Shown here one piece after another: positions 35,515-47,041 of a DNA stretch of 64,000 bases. Position 1 is the stretch's first letter; each line of letters starts with the position of its first letter. The translations under genes and the position numbers were made by a program. The DNA comes from Welwitschia mirabilis. Taxonomy: Eukaryota > Gnetophyta > Gnetopsida > Welwitschiales. Below the pieces are notes generated by a model that searched no databases, was not told the DNA's origin, and saw only the letters and a program-made list of their open reading frames with translations. The stretch lies in contig JBOZIK010000001.1 in assembly GCA_051453625.1 (NCBI GenBank), positions 173,071,345-173,135,344 of the forward strand, in the 5' to 3' direction.

Positions 35515-36990
35515 TGTGTTTACATGCAAAAATTAACATTCCAACCAAGTATATTTGATTAATTTAGCATACATGAAGATATTAAATTAGCCATTTTATC
35601 ATAAAATTATGTCTTCTACCCATTTATACATGATTTATAAAATTATGAAATTTATCATAACATTTTTAGATTAACTTATGGCTTCTCAAAAACATGCTAT
35701 AAAATGAGCAAACTGCTATAAAAATGCTAGTGCCACCCTCTAGGTTAGTAGCGCTATTGGTTTTTTAGGGAAGAATGAATCCAAAACTATGTTCTTACAT
35801 ATTTTTAAGACATTCATTAAACTTTACTTGTGGCTTATCTAAAAATTAAATTAGAAATGATCCTCAACTTTGATGATACATGGTAGAGGTATAAGGTGAC
35901 ATGTCTACAAGGACATGTGGCAATAACAAGCATAATTACATGGAGGACACATGACATAACATCTATTAGTAATAGAATTATCAAGTAAAGTTCATATCAA
36001 CATGTGTTTTTTTATAAAAAGACAAGGAATTCTTTATAAGGCTACATGACAAAATTTGTACTCTTCTAATGTAACCATCCAAAAGTGTAATTACCCTTAT
36101 GTAACTACCACTAACTACTATAAGTTAAAGATTTCTAAGACTTATTTTATCTATAAAAGGGCCTTAATCCCTTGTTATAAAGAATCTTTGATTAGTAAAA
36201 TGTAGTAGAAATACTTGGAGCATTAGGATGTCATGGCCTTTAAAGCACCTTCCTTTAGAGTGGGCTTGTTTCAAGGCTAGTTCAAGGTATTTATTTTAGC
36301 TTTATATTATTCTTTTGATGTAATGTATTTTATAAAGTAATATAAGAATAATTTTTTCATAAAGTAATATAATAACAAGTTTTTCATTCTTAAATTTATA
36401 ATGCACATTAACACAATAACGTTAATCCTTAGGTAAAACTCTTTCTTATTTTAATATTATAGTAGTTGTTTATTCTTAAAATTCTATTGTACATTAACAT
36501 AGTACTTTTAATCCTTAGGTCAAACTACATCATCAAGATCTTTCAAAATAAGTGAATACTCTAAAGCTAACTTTTCAGTTATAATAGTTGTTATGTCATA
36601 GATCTTAAATATAGTTTTCCTTACTCTCTATATTCTTGAAGATCTATGAAGGTCTAAAGTAGCTATTAAATTCATTAGCAATCATGTGGTAAATGATATT
36701 ATGTAACCACATTCAAGTCATAATGATTTGATGATTTAAGTTTAAGAATTATAAGAAATCGTTAAAAGCAAAGGTGGGTTGTTGGACAAGCTAATAAAAA
36801 TCTTTAGATCATGTTCATTTTCATACATCACTAATTAAAGTTTGTCAAAATTTTCAAAACTTCATTTTACTTTTTGTTTGATTTTAATTATAGGATTAAA
36901 TTAATTATACTAAATAAATATAAATAATTAATCATTTAAACTCTATAAGGAATTAAAAGATTAATTATACTAAATAGGTACTAAGTATAT
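35515..36990 (+). repeat. 3' LTR of gypsy element A
   Basis: It begins TGTGTTTACATGC right after the polypurine tract. The TATA box TATAAAAG at 36152-36159 is followed by GGCCTTAATCCCTT, a start-region signature shared with the LTRs of B and C. Near the end, TTAATTATACTAAATA occurs twice (about 36903 and 36962), a short local duplication that is absent from the 5' LTR. The end is approximate. Confidence 0.75.
36152..36159 (+). promoter_or_regulatory. TATA box of gypsy LTR family
   Basis: TATAAAAG is followed by GGCCTTAA. The matching sites are 43348-43356 in B and the decayed CTAATAAAGGGGCC at 56675 in C. Conservation across three elements supports a promoter role. Confidence 0.6.
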
Positions 36991-37624
36991 TTTATAAAAC
37001 CCTATTACATGATTAATAATCTCAATTGAATTAAAGATGGAAAAGAAAAGAAAATTCAATCATAAGTCAAGTTGCATTCATATATGGTGCAATAATTATA
37101 GATAATACTAGATTAAAGTGCAAGTCTAAGACAAAACATAAGATACACTAAATGAGATAGTTTTTTTTCCTCTATACATAAGAAGGAAAAAAAGAAGGCT
37201 TATAATAATGACAAGAAAACTTATCATTGCTATTAAAAGTTTGGATATGGTAAGTTTCTAATGAATAATGATTAATGTACTTTAATAAATGTTAACTACA
37301 AGCTATAGTATTAATTACAAATTAATGATAGATAGATGATATATTTATGGATTATTAACCCCTAATGTAGGCTTGTCTTTCATAGCTCTTATTAGAGTTA
37401 AATTTATTTAGTTCTATATCCTTATAAAAAAATGGATAGTAATATAGATTCTTGAGGGGTGTGGCATAGATACATAGTTCTTAGTTATCATGAACTTATT
37501 TAGCATTAGGATTTAATATTAATATATTACTTTAGATGTAATTTGTTTATTTTAAAATTTAAAATCCACTTTAATTCATAACACTAGTAGCATTATGGTC
37601 TAAAGAATTCTAAGAAATCATAGG
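36990..37624. other. A+T-rich spacer between elements A and B
   Basis: No gene or repeat border was recognised. Confidence 0.5.
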
Positions 37625-39050
37625 TTTTAACATGTAAAAATTACATGTATATTAGGTGTTTAGGCCAATTTATTATAAATGAAGACATAATTTTATTGTT
37701 TTAATCATAAACTATATCTTCTATTGTTTTTAACACAAAATTTAATATTATGTTATTCTTCATGATAATTGTAGATCTTTAGCCATATTTTGCAAAACAT
37801 GATGGATAATAGACATAATTCCATATAAAATAATAATGGCAAGTGAGACATAAGGTGGTGACACATAGTAATAGCATTGAAAGACATGTGGTAAATGCAT
37901 GTGAAGGTGGCATTAAAGACATATACCAATAGCACTAGATAGTAGAGGAATCCAACCCAAAAGGACATGTGTTAAATTCATCATCATAAAGATTCCACCT
38001 AATACTATATGATTATTTCCACTAAACACTACAAGACAACCTCCACCAAATGCTAAATGACAAAGATTCTACCTAATGCTAGAAAAAAAAATCTTACCTA
38101 CCTAATACTATAATATAACCTCCACCAAATTCCATAAGATACAATCTCATCTACCTAATGCTAAATGATGAATATTCTATCTAATACTACAAGCTAATAG
38201 CTTGCAGCCATTCCTCTTCTAGCTAACACTCTAATACAATAGTTTGTAGCAACCCTTACATCCATCTCTTCTTATACAACAGTCTTAAACCCTTTAGTGT
38301 AATCATCGTTTGATTGGCATACTTGGATTAGACCTAGAGGATTGGATGTCATGGTGTTCTAATACTCTTTCTTGAGGGTAGAATGCTCAAGTCTAATTAA
38401 TGAGTTCTTCTTATTTTTCTCCTTCATTGATGTAATGTATTTCTTTTAATTTTAATAAATAATTGGTTTAAATTCTTTTATTATTTATGCATAGTGTCAA
38501 TTGATATTAGTAATGTTTAAGTAGAACTAGTTCTTAAAGTAGGCCTTATTCTTTTATTCTTAATATGTAGTAAAATGGTATTAGTAATCTTTAATTAAAG
38601 TTTACTTAATTATCAAATTATTTCGAATGTGTGAGTTATCTATATTTACTTTTATTATTTGTAGTCACTATTGTTTGATGGATCTTATGCACTTTAATTC
38701 ATACTTTCCATGTTTATAAAGGGCTATGAAATATCAAGATGACTGGATAACTCACTAACACTCATGTGAAAAATGAGATTATTCCTTTATGTGAAGCCTT
38801 AATAACTTGATAATTTATTGTATGTTTTAGATATAGAAATATTTGGATCAAAGGCAGAGAATTGAATGAATTGCTAGGTCCTTGGATTATTTCTATTCCC
38901 TTGCATTACTGATTAAAGATTACTTTCTTTCTCTAAAATTCTAATTTTCTACTTGTTTGAGTTTTATTATAAGTAAAATTATTATAGGACTTTGATTAAT
39001 TTATGTCCTACATTCTTATGAAAGAATGATACTGAGTATTTTACTTAGTT
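37625..39050 (+). repeat. 5' LTR of gypsy element B
   Basis: It aligns with 42697-44120 from TTTTAACATG (TGTTACCATG in the 3' copy) through ATTCTTCATGATAATTG and the U3 minisatellite to AATGATACTGAG. The start-region string TTAAACCCTTTAGTG at 38285 corresponds to TTAAACCCTTCATTG at 43361, although the TATA box itself is lost in this copy. Confidence 0.8.
37995..38215 (+). repeat. U3 minisatellite of element B, 5' LTR
   Basis: About eight units of 22-29 bp with the core ACCTAATGCTA or ACCAAATGCTA occur at about 37998, 38023, 38045, 38071, 38100, 38124, 38153 and 38180. The 3' LTR has the same array with about nine units (43068-43330). Confidence 0.8.
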
Positions 39051-39171
39051 TAAATTAGAACATTGTACTATAATAAACATACTTTAACATCATTATTAGG
39101 GATGTATTGATAGAGTAATTTTTCAAGAGCATAATTATTTTTCAAGTAATTTTTAGTTAGATTTTATCTTT

Positions 39172-39390
39172 CTAGTGGGGTTATTAGTCCTCTCCAGTGA
39201 TACCCAAACTGGTCCATTTTCCTTTTCTTTTATATGTTCATTTATTTTTTTAGTGATTAATATTAGTTCTTTTTTAGTAATACCCAAACTAATTCTTTTT
39301 GTTTTTCTTTTAAGTTTTATTTTCTTTTCCTTCTAGTAGTAGGTATTAGTTCATTTTCAGTGACATCTAAACTAGTTTAAATTATTAACT
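39172..39390 (+). repeat. Leader repeats of element B, three copies, period about 80 bp
   Basis: Units start near 39172 (TCTAGTGGGGTTATTAGTCC), 39250 (TTTAGTGATTAATATTAG) and 39332 (TCTAGTAGTAGGTATTAG). Each contains a second half with AGTGATACCCAAACTGG. A T-rich spacer separates the units. Confidence 0.75.
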
Positions 39391-39849
39391 TTAATTATAT
39401 TTTTAACATCTAAAACTTTATTTTTATATTATATATTTTTTTGTTGTAAGTTTAATGAATTTCCTGCAAGTGAATAGATCCTAAGATCATGATTTTCTAT
39501 ATTAGACTCTAACAATTTGTGTGTTTTATGTGTTTGTTGGTTTCTGTAAATTCTCTATACATTTTTTAGTTCCATTAGTTTTCATTTCTATTAAAAGTTT
39601 TAGAAAACTTAGAAATGTTAGGTTTATTTTCCTACATTATAAAATTTAACTTTTAAATTTTTTTAAGTTTGTATTAGCTTTTTCTAAGATTTTGTAATTT
39701 GAACCAGGGTGCACTATGATTTTCTTAAACTTAAAACAAGAGTTGGGCTTTAAATCCATTTTAGATATCTTTCAATTTGAATCTTATCTAGCCCTATAGT
39801 CTACAAAATAAAACCAATTCAAATGCACTAGAGATAACTTTATTAGATT

Positions 39850-40460
39850 TAAAAAGACCTTTAAAATATTTCCTTAATCCCCTCTAGACATAGATCAAAC
39901 TTCTTACAACTTCAAATTTGTAAATTCTTATTATAAACCAAGAGAATTTAATCTTGCTTATTCCTTTAACTCTCATGATTCTTATCCTTCATCATTGTAC
40001 ATACATTCATCATCCTTTAATTCACATACTTCACTATCAATTCCATATTATTTATCATTTTATAATCATCCATCAACTTCATATAATAAACAAACGACCT
40101 CACCTTCCTTTGAGGATGTCTTTCAAAAATTTTTAAAAGGTGTTTTTAAATCTTCTTTCAATAATCAATAATTCTCTTCAAATTCCTTAGAAGACACTCT
40201 TAAAATATTTATGAAAGCAAATAAAAGACTTAAATAAGTAAACCAAAGACTCGAGTAAATAAATCAAAGATATGAGCAAGTCAGTTAAAGATTTAAGCAA
40301 GATATCCAATAATTAACCTAAGTCACAACTCAAATTATAGTAGAATAAGAAAGCATTCCTACATTTAAAAGAATTAATAAAACTAAAATTAACAACATCC
40401 AAACCTTATCCCTTAGGAATGAGGAAAAAATTAGGAAGAAACCAACAATGATATCTAAGA
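39850..40460 (+). pseudogene. Gypsy gag C-terminal remnant of element B
   Basis: The frame at about 39890-40460 reads through a Ser/Tyr/His-rich segment (SFNSHDSYPSS, SFNSHTSLSIPYY), then SPSFEDVFQKFLKG, then a run of heptads at 40226-40309, and ends with INNIQTLSLRNEEKI, which resembles the Gag-Pol border block of Athila-type elements. The product would be the C-terminal part of Gag, with a coiled coil that may serve in assembly. Stops lie at Gln positions of the heptads. The capsid core was not found in B. Confidence 0.65.
40226..40309 (+). repeat. Four 21-bp units encoding a heptad repeat
   Basis: Units at 40226, 40247, 40268 and 40289 encode R-[LYF]-[KE]-Q-x-x-Q. At codon 4 the units have TAA, TAA, CAA, CAA, and at codon 7 CAA, CAA, TAA, CAA. 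The repeat thus shows its own CAA-to-TAA decay. Confidence 0.85.
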
Positions 40461-40600
40461 TAACCTTGCATTTAGATATTACTTAAAGAGTGAATGGTTG
40501 CATAAATGTAGACTATAATTTATAGTAGGATTGGATACTTAATCAAAAATAATCATCTGATAGTAAGTAAGTAAATGTTTGATAAAGAAGAAAAATTTAA

Positions 40601-41200
40601 ATGCTATACATTAGAGGACTAATCAATGAGTTACATGGACAAAGTGGAATTGAACCTATTCTTGAAATTCAACTAATCTTACCTATGAAACCTTATGAGG
40701 AAGAATCCTTTAGTAACCTTAATGGAGAAGTAAATATTAATCAAGATCCATCTTTTGAAAAATATCTGTTTTCAACAAACTCTTGAACTCATTATGTCAT
40801 TTTCATCTTTATCTTCTAAATGAGAATTAAACCTTGATAATTAAGATAAATCCTTTACACCTTTAGAACCATCTTCCAATACTATTTTTAATGATCATTT
40901 ACCTTCTCCAATGGTTTAAAATTTTCCTTTGTCTTCATCCAAAAATAATGCCTTGTATGAGTTATTTAGTAAATAGGAATAGGTTAAGGGTTGGAAAATT
41001 ACTAATTTTAAATGAATAAAGTTTACTGCTAATGTTAATGTTCTTTCTTTTTTTTTTTTTAATTCATGCATAAATATTTATAGGAATTTGGTCTTGAGTT
41101 TGGATGCATTGTATAATTTTGACTTATCATTGAAACATCACATTCATTATTTTGAGCCTTCTTGGAAAAGACCTTGAAAAATTCTTCATTTTATTACATG
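40601..41200 (+). pseudogene. Coding-like stretch of unknown product in element B
   Basis: A 61-codon open stretch starts at 40601 (MLYIRGLINELHGQSG) and is followed, in another frame, by a longer stretch with few stops from about 40920 to 41190 (NALYELFSK, GWKITNFK, SLDALYNFDLSLKHHIHYF). The stops that occur are TAG, TGA and TGA, at places where Gln or Trp would make sense. I do not recognise the protein. It lies where protease and RT would be in a full element. It may be unrelated host-derived or element-specific sequence. Confidence 0.3.
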
Positions 41201-42694
41201 CATTAGATTAGATTTTTATTTTAGTATGAATTTTCCTTTTAGGATACATTTTAATTTCAAAAAGTTAAAAATGATAAAAACATTTTTTTCATGACACCTT
41301 TTATGCTAAAATTTCCTAAACACTTCCACTTATACAATCATAAACTTAAGCATGCTTAGGTAGGAAATCCAAAATATGACCCTCTGCATAAAATAAGTTA
41401 TCATTATCTAAAGCACCATTTTCCATTCCTTCCATTTTCATTCCACCTCCTTAACTTCATCAACCATTATTTCCTTCCATCTATCCATGAATTTATTATA
41501 TTAGATAATCCTAGTTGATGGTTCTAAATGAATAAACCATTAATGAGTTATTGCATTATTATTAGAAAGTAGGTAGAATTAAAGTTTACTTTTAGTTTTT
41601 TAGAAGAATGTTTGCTTTTTTTTAGTTAACCTATTAAGGTTTAGTTTTACTTAAGGTCTTCCAATGAAAAATATAGTGTAATTAAGGTGGAATCTATTCT
41701 CATATTAAGTGAATTATTTTTAAGTATTTTTATGAGGACTAGAATTATCTTAATTAGGCTAATGAGTCAATAACCCCTTTATGTGCATACCATGTATTGA
41801 ATATGAGAAGAAAAAAAATCTCTTCTCCAAAAGAATACTATTTTATGATCAATTAAAATTATATTTAGTTAACTACATCATGGTTATGAATGCTCGCAAG
41901 TAGTGCAACTCTAGTGATTTAACTTATGACATGTTCAACTGCATCAAGACTGTAAATGCTCATTTGCAATGTAGTACTGACTCATTTATAAATCAACATG
42001 TTTAACTTTTTTAGAAGGATATTTCATAACACTAAATGTTTAATTTTATTAAGATTCTTAAAATAATAAACAAGACATGGTTATAGATAAGATAAATTAG
42101 AATGAAAAAGGTGGACTTGAAGATGCTTTTTTTGATTACTTTTATTTAACTTATGTACTTGAGAATTTTTCTTAACTATATTTTGATGACTTGTAGTTTT
42201 ACTTAAATGATATCTTAGTTGCTTTAATATTGTAATACTTTTTAAAATTGAAAATAGAAATTTAGGCAAGTTTTAATAAATGTAATCATTAACTTAGGTA
42301 TTCTATCTTTTGAATTTGTAGATGATGGAATTTTTGTTAGGTTTTTATATTTCCTAAATATTGCATCATATTTAAATCTTACATTTCATTTTTTTCCCTA
42401 AATAAATTCATCATCTCATTTTCTATCCATATAATTAACTTGTTTCTAAATACTTCTATAAATTTTTCATCTTTTTAAACTTTAAGGGTGAAGTTTAGTT
42501 TTGGTTAGGGCTATGACATCTGAATTTTTACTAAATTTATTACTTTGATACCTTAATCACATAAAATTTGTTATGATATTTTTCAAGTTGTATCATTCAC
42601 ACACTTGACTACTTTTAACATAGACAATTTTTCTATGTTTAACCATTCTATTATCAACCTTTTACTAAGGCACTAGAAAAAGACTAGTTAGGGG
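41200..42694 (+). other. 3' non-coding region of element B with polypurine tract
   Basis: It is homologous to element A 32490-33420 from about 41400. The tract CTAGTTAGGGG at 42684-42694 precedes the 3' LTR. No coding sequence was recognised. Confidence 0.65.
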
Positions 42695-44120
42695 TGTGTT
42701 ACCATGGAAAAATTGGCATTTATATCAAGGGTTTTAGGATAATGTATTATAAGTAAAGATTTTAATTTAATTATTCTAATCATAATAAATGTATTTAATT
42801 ACTTTAAAAATAAAATTTATTATTATGTTATTCTTCATGATAATTGCAGATCTTTAGCCATGTTTGGGAACACATGGTGGAAAATGAACATGATTCCACA
42901 TAAAATAACAATGGAAATGGAGATATCAGGTGGTAAGACATAGTAATAGCATTATAAGACATGTGGAAAGGTACATGAAGGTGACATCAGAGACATGTGG
43001 TAATAGAACTAGTTGGTAGAGAAATTTAACTCCAAAGAACATGTGTCAAACTCATCATCATAAAGATTCCACTTAATGTTATATAATGATATTTACCAAA
43101 TGCTATAAGATAACCTTCACCTGATCCTAAATGATAAAGATTCTACCTAATGCTACAAGATAGAATCTTATCTACCTAATGCTATAAGACAACCTCCCAC
43201 AAATGCCATAAAACATAATCTTGTCTACCTAATGCTAAATAACAAATATTGTACCTAACATTACAAGATAAGAGCTTGTAATTATCCCTCTTCTACCTAA
43301 TGCTATAAGCTAAGAGCTTGCAGCCATTCCTAACCCTTATCTCTCCTTATAAAAAGGCCTTAAACCCTTCATTGTAATTACATTTTGGCTGGTAAATATA
43401 GGGAAGACTTGGAGGATTAGAATTCAAGATGCTCTAATACTCTTTCTTAGGGCAGAATGCTCAAGGCTAGTTGAGGTATTCTTCTTCTCCTCCTTCTTCA
43501 TTGATGTGATAGATTTATTTTAGTTTTAAAAAAGAATTGGTTTAAATACTTTTATTATTTATGCATAATTTCAATTGATATTAGCAATGTTTAGGTAACA
43601 CCAATTATTAAAGTAGGTTTTATTCTTTTATTATTAATGCATAGTAAAATGGTATTAGTAATTTTTAAATAAAGCTTACTTAATTATCAAGTTCTTTCAA
43701 ATTTATGAGTTGTCTGAAGATACTTTTATTATTTATAGTGCCTATTATTTATTGAATCTTGTATAGTAGGGTTCATACTTTTTTGGATCATAAAGGGTTG
43801 TGAAGCATTGAGAGGACTTGATAACTCACCATCACTCATGTGGTGAATGAGGTTATGCCTGCACACTGAGACTTAATGACTTGATGATTTAGTATATGTT
43901 TGAGATATAGGAATCTTTAGAGCAAAAGAGGAGAGTGGGATGAATTGCTAGATTCTTGAAGCATTTCTGTTCCCTTGCATTGCCAATTGAAGATCACTTT
44001 CTTTCTTTCAAACCTTGATTGTCTACTTTGTTTTAGTTTTATTGCAAGTAGAATAATTGTGTACCTTTGATTAATTTACCTCATGTATCCCTATGGAATA
44101 ATGATAGCTAAGTGAAAACT
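42695..44120 (+). repeat. 3' LTR of gypsy element B
   Basis: It begins TGTGTTACCATGG after the polypurine tract. It carries the U3 minisatellite (43068-43330) and the TATA box TATAAAAAG at 43348-43356, followed by GCCTTAAACCCTT. The end near AATGATAGCTAAG is where it stops matching the 5' copy. Confidence 0.8.
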
Positions 44121-45980
44121 TATCTTTAAATATAGACAATAGGTATCTTAGGTTATCCTATAGGAAAATAATACAAGTTAGTCCTGGTAATCAATATATA
44201 TATAAATAATTAGTAATAAATAAATTAAAAATCTAATGCATAAATCCTTAAAAATATATTAGGTTAAGAAAATTAATGATCTAAGATGTAATAGTTTAAG
44301 TGTAAATACAAGTCAAACTAGCCATCTATTAGTCCTTTAGTAAATTTCTATGATAAAGTATTATAAAGGGCATTTCAAAATTTTTAAAACTTTATATACC
44401 TTATCTATATCTTCACCTCCTTATTACCACATCTAAATCCAAATTAAATATGAACTCAAGAAAATTAAACTATATTAGTAAATAAAATTAGTTAGGGAAA
44501 TGAAAAACACAAGAACAAGATATAAAATAATGATCTTAGAATACTCATCCTTAATAGCTAAAAGTTTCCATATATATGACCTTTTTTAAAGAAATTTACT
44601 AAAGATAAGATTCCAAGAAGATACCAATAAGGAAACAAGCTCGTTCAAAAGAAAGATCTAAAACTAAATTGAAAGTCAAATCCTTCATCAAGTCCTTCAT
44701 AATTTGGATTATAGAGTGAATCATGAAGCATGAGAAAGTACCCACATGATATTGAATTTATTGCTAATATCTTACCAAATAGATATGACTTAATTAAAGC
44801 TATATAGAAATATCTTTAGAAAAATGTCAAAAGGTACCATATTGATAATTGAATCTATGATTTTCATTTGGATAGAAATTTTTGATTTATGGTTATATAC
44901 TAGTAAAATTATCTCAAATCATGCAAATTACAATGTTATAATTTAATTTTTGTTACAATAATATCATTTAATTAATAAAAACTTTTAATTTATAAAATTT
45001 TTAAAGTAAAAAAGGGTGTGAATTATTGTGTAATTTGCATAATCTTTAATGAATTTTTAAAATAATACTTCTAATTTTCATTAATTTACAATTGATTTAT
45101 ACATTATATTTAATGTTTAAATTAATTAAAAAAAAGTTGAAGAATATCATGTAGAGTTAAATCACGCATTTTAATATTACTAATCATTAAATCCCTACAT
45201 ATAAGTATCTTCAATTATGGATGACTTATAATGATCTTCTAAAATGATGTCTTGACACCTACCTGAAACAATGGCTTTAGCTAAGAAGAATATGGGATAA
45301 TTAAATGATGATGCCATGAATTCTAAAGATGGCATTGGATTATATTGATTAATGAAGATTAGCAAATGTTAGAATAACATAGGATGATGCATTCTCAAAT
45401 TAGGAGATGTAACATTAGTCATAGATATGCAATACTAGTTGAACTAAAGAAATAATAATAAGGCTATTTAATTTATGTATAGGTGACAAGCTCAGATCAA
45501 TATGGAATTAGGATGCAAAATATTAGTGAAAAATATCATAGTAATGGGAAATCAATGGGATAATGATGTGAAAAGCTTACTATATTTATTAATCTATAAT
45601 TACATATATAATTTAAAAATTCATTAATGTGAAATAATTTTCTATGTTTGAGCATGGTGGAAAGGGAAGCAAGCTAAGTTTTATCCTCACTAAGATTATA
45701 GAGAAGTTTGTAGAATGCAGCATTACAGCAGATAGCAACACCTACTATTTGATTCTTCTAGTGAGGAAAGCACATTTTGTAGGTAGGTAGGAGAGATAGA
45801 AATATGATATAAAATAAGTTTCTTCTCATCTCTTATAATAGGCATTCCAGAAGGATCCATCAAGGCATTGAAGTGGTTATCATAATTACTATAGAAGAGG
45901 ACCTTGATTTTGGAGGTACCTAAGTAAGTGTGCTATGATATTGAAGCTAGGTTTTATTTTTATTTGCTAAGGTAATTTGT
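44120..45980. other. A+T-rich sequence without recognised genes
   Basis: No coding similarity was seen. It includes a short (AT)n at 44198 and, from about 45640, sequence that may be the 5' untranslated part of LINE copy 2. Confidence 0.5.
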
Positions 45981-46199
45981 GTCAATGGATTTCCATCCTT
46001 GGATGAAACTTCTCAAGCCTCAAGTTTTCTCTACCTTAGAGATCATGGATTCTATTGAGGTTATAGCATTATGTAAAGAACTACTTCTCTTTTATTTTAT
46101 TTTTAAAGTTAATAAAGATAAGTTATGAAGGGACCCTAGTTTTTTGGATTAAGAAGGCTTGCACTAGCTTCTTAGAAACTAATAGATTAGTATTACAAA

Positions 46200-46530
46200 A
46201 ATATTTTTAATAATATTTCAATTTAAGTTAGGTATTTAAACTTTCCAATAGAATTCTAAGAAGGGTCATTACTAGAACAAGTAATATAAAGTTTTAGAAG
46301 ATCAATTGGAATAGACTGAACTATTGTCCAATTATCAAGATTCATTCTAGCATGATTTTACATCTAAACAATCTTTAATAGTGCAACGAAAATAAATAAG
46401 ACTCAATTTTAATTGAAATGGAGGTTTAAAACCATTGTAGTTGAATATGAGAACATACCAATCCCCTGTAAAATATATGAAGGAATAAGACACTTAGAGT
46501 GATTCTATAAATAGAAACTAATCAAACATA
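46200..46530 (+). pseudogene. LINE copy 2 ORF1 remnant (DUF4283 and zinc knuckle)
   Basis: The frame shows the DUF4283-type fold of plant L1 ORF1: FPIEF, EGSLLEQVI, RSIGID, then FKTIVVEYENIPIPCKIYE, with the CCHC-like end CKIYEGIRHLE. Only one Cys and the His of the knuckle remain. This part binds element RNA. Stops occur at several Trp or Gln-like positions. It is followed, after about 500 bp of poorly readable sequence, by ORF2. Minus-strand frames here are shadows. Confidence 0.7.
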
Positions 46531-47041
46531 ATCACTATGATTAAAAAAAGGGCACAGTGAGAAGGATTACCAAAAAACTCACATTTGATTTTTCTAGAAA
46601 ACTAAAACATGTAGAAAAACAATTTAGAACTAAGTTTAGGAAAGAATAACTAGGAAATAACCCTAAGGATTTAAATAACATAAATTGTAATAGATTTGAG
46701 ACCCTTAAAGATAAGTTATTTTTAGAGACTAGTAAATAAGAAGACCTATATGAAGGAAGACATGCTAAAGATATTCTGCCAAGTAGTCCTTTAAAGACTA
46801 GAATAAATGACAAATAAGATTAGATGATACCACAAAACCTAAAGCAAACTCAAGATATAAGGAAAGTTTGAAGAGGAGGAAGAAGAGGATACTTTCCCAA
46901 ATAAAAGTGTATGAACTACATAACATAAGGGGTAGAATCTTAAATTAAGAGATAATAGATAGAAGCAAACTTGAAAAATAAATTCTAAGTTACACTATAA
47001 GATCTAGTTAAAAAACATACTAGCTATAGAAAGAAACAACC

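Larger units (their letters stand above)
27485..36990 (+). mobile_element. Gypsy element A (Athila/Tat-like), non-autonomous or deleted
   Basis: Two LTRs (27485 to about 28870 and 35515 to about 36990) enclose a leader with repeats, gag, protease and the linker before RT. The sequence then passes directly into a 3' non-coding part homologous to that of element B. RT, RNase H and integrase are absent. LTR 3' borders are approximate, because I could not identify the primer binding site with certainty. Frames are full of stops. Confidence 0.82.
37625..44120 (+). mobile_element. Gypsy element B, non-autonomous relative of A
   Basis: LTRs at 37625 to about 39050 and 42695 to about 44120 enclose only about 3.6 kb. 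The contents are leader repeats, a gag C-terminal part with a heptad repeat, a coding-like stretch I do not recognise, and a 3' non-coding region homologous to A. Protease, RT, RNase H and integrase were not found. The two LTRs match each other better than either matches A, particularly in the U3 minisatellite, so B belongs to a sister subfamily. Confidence 0.8.

Noticed and set aside
37753-37968. Minus-strand open frame of 71 codons
   Set aside because: It lies wholly in the 5' LTR of gypsy element B.
37995-38215. CRISPR-like array
   Set aside because: The units are contiguous and degenerate with no unique spacers, and they lie inside an LTR of a plant element.
46541-46813. Minus-strand open frame of 90 codons
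   Set aside because: It is the shadow of LINE copy 2 ORF1 and its downstream sequence on the plus strand.
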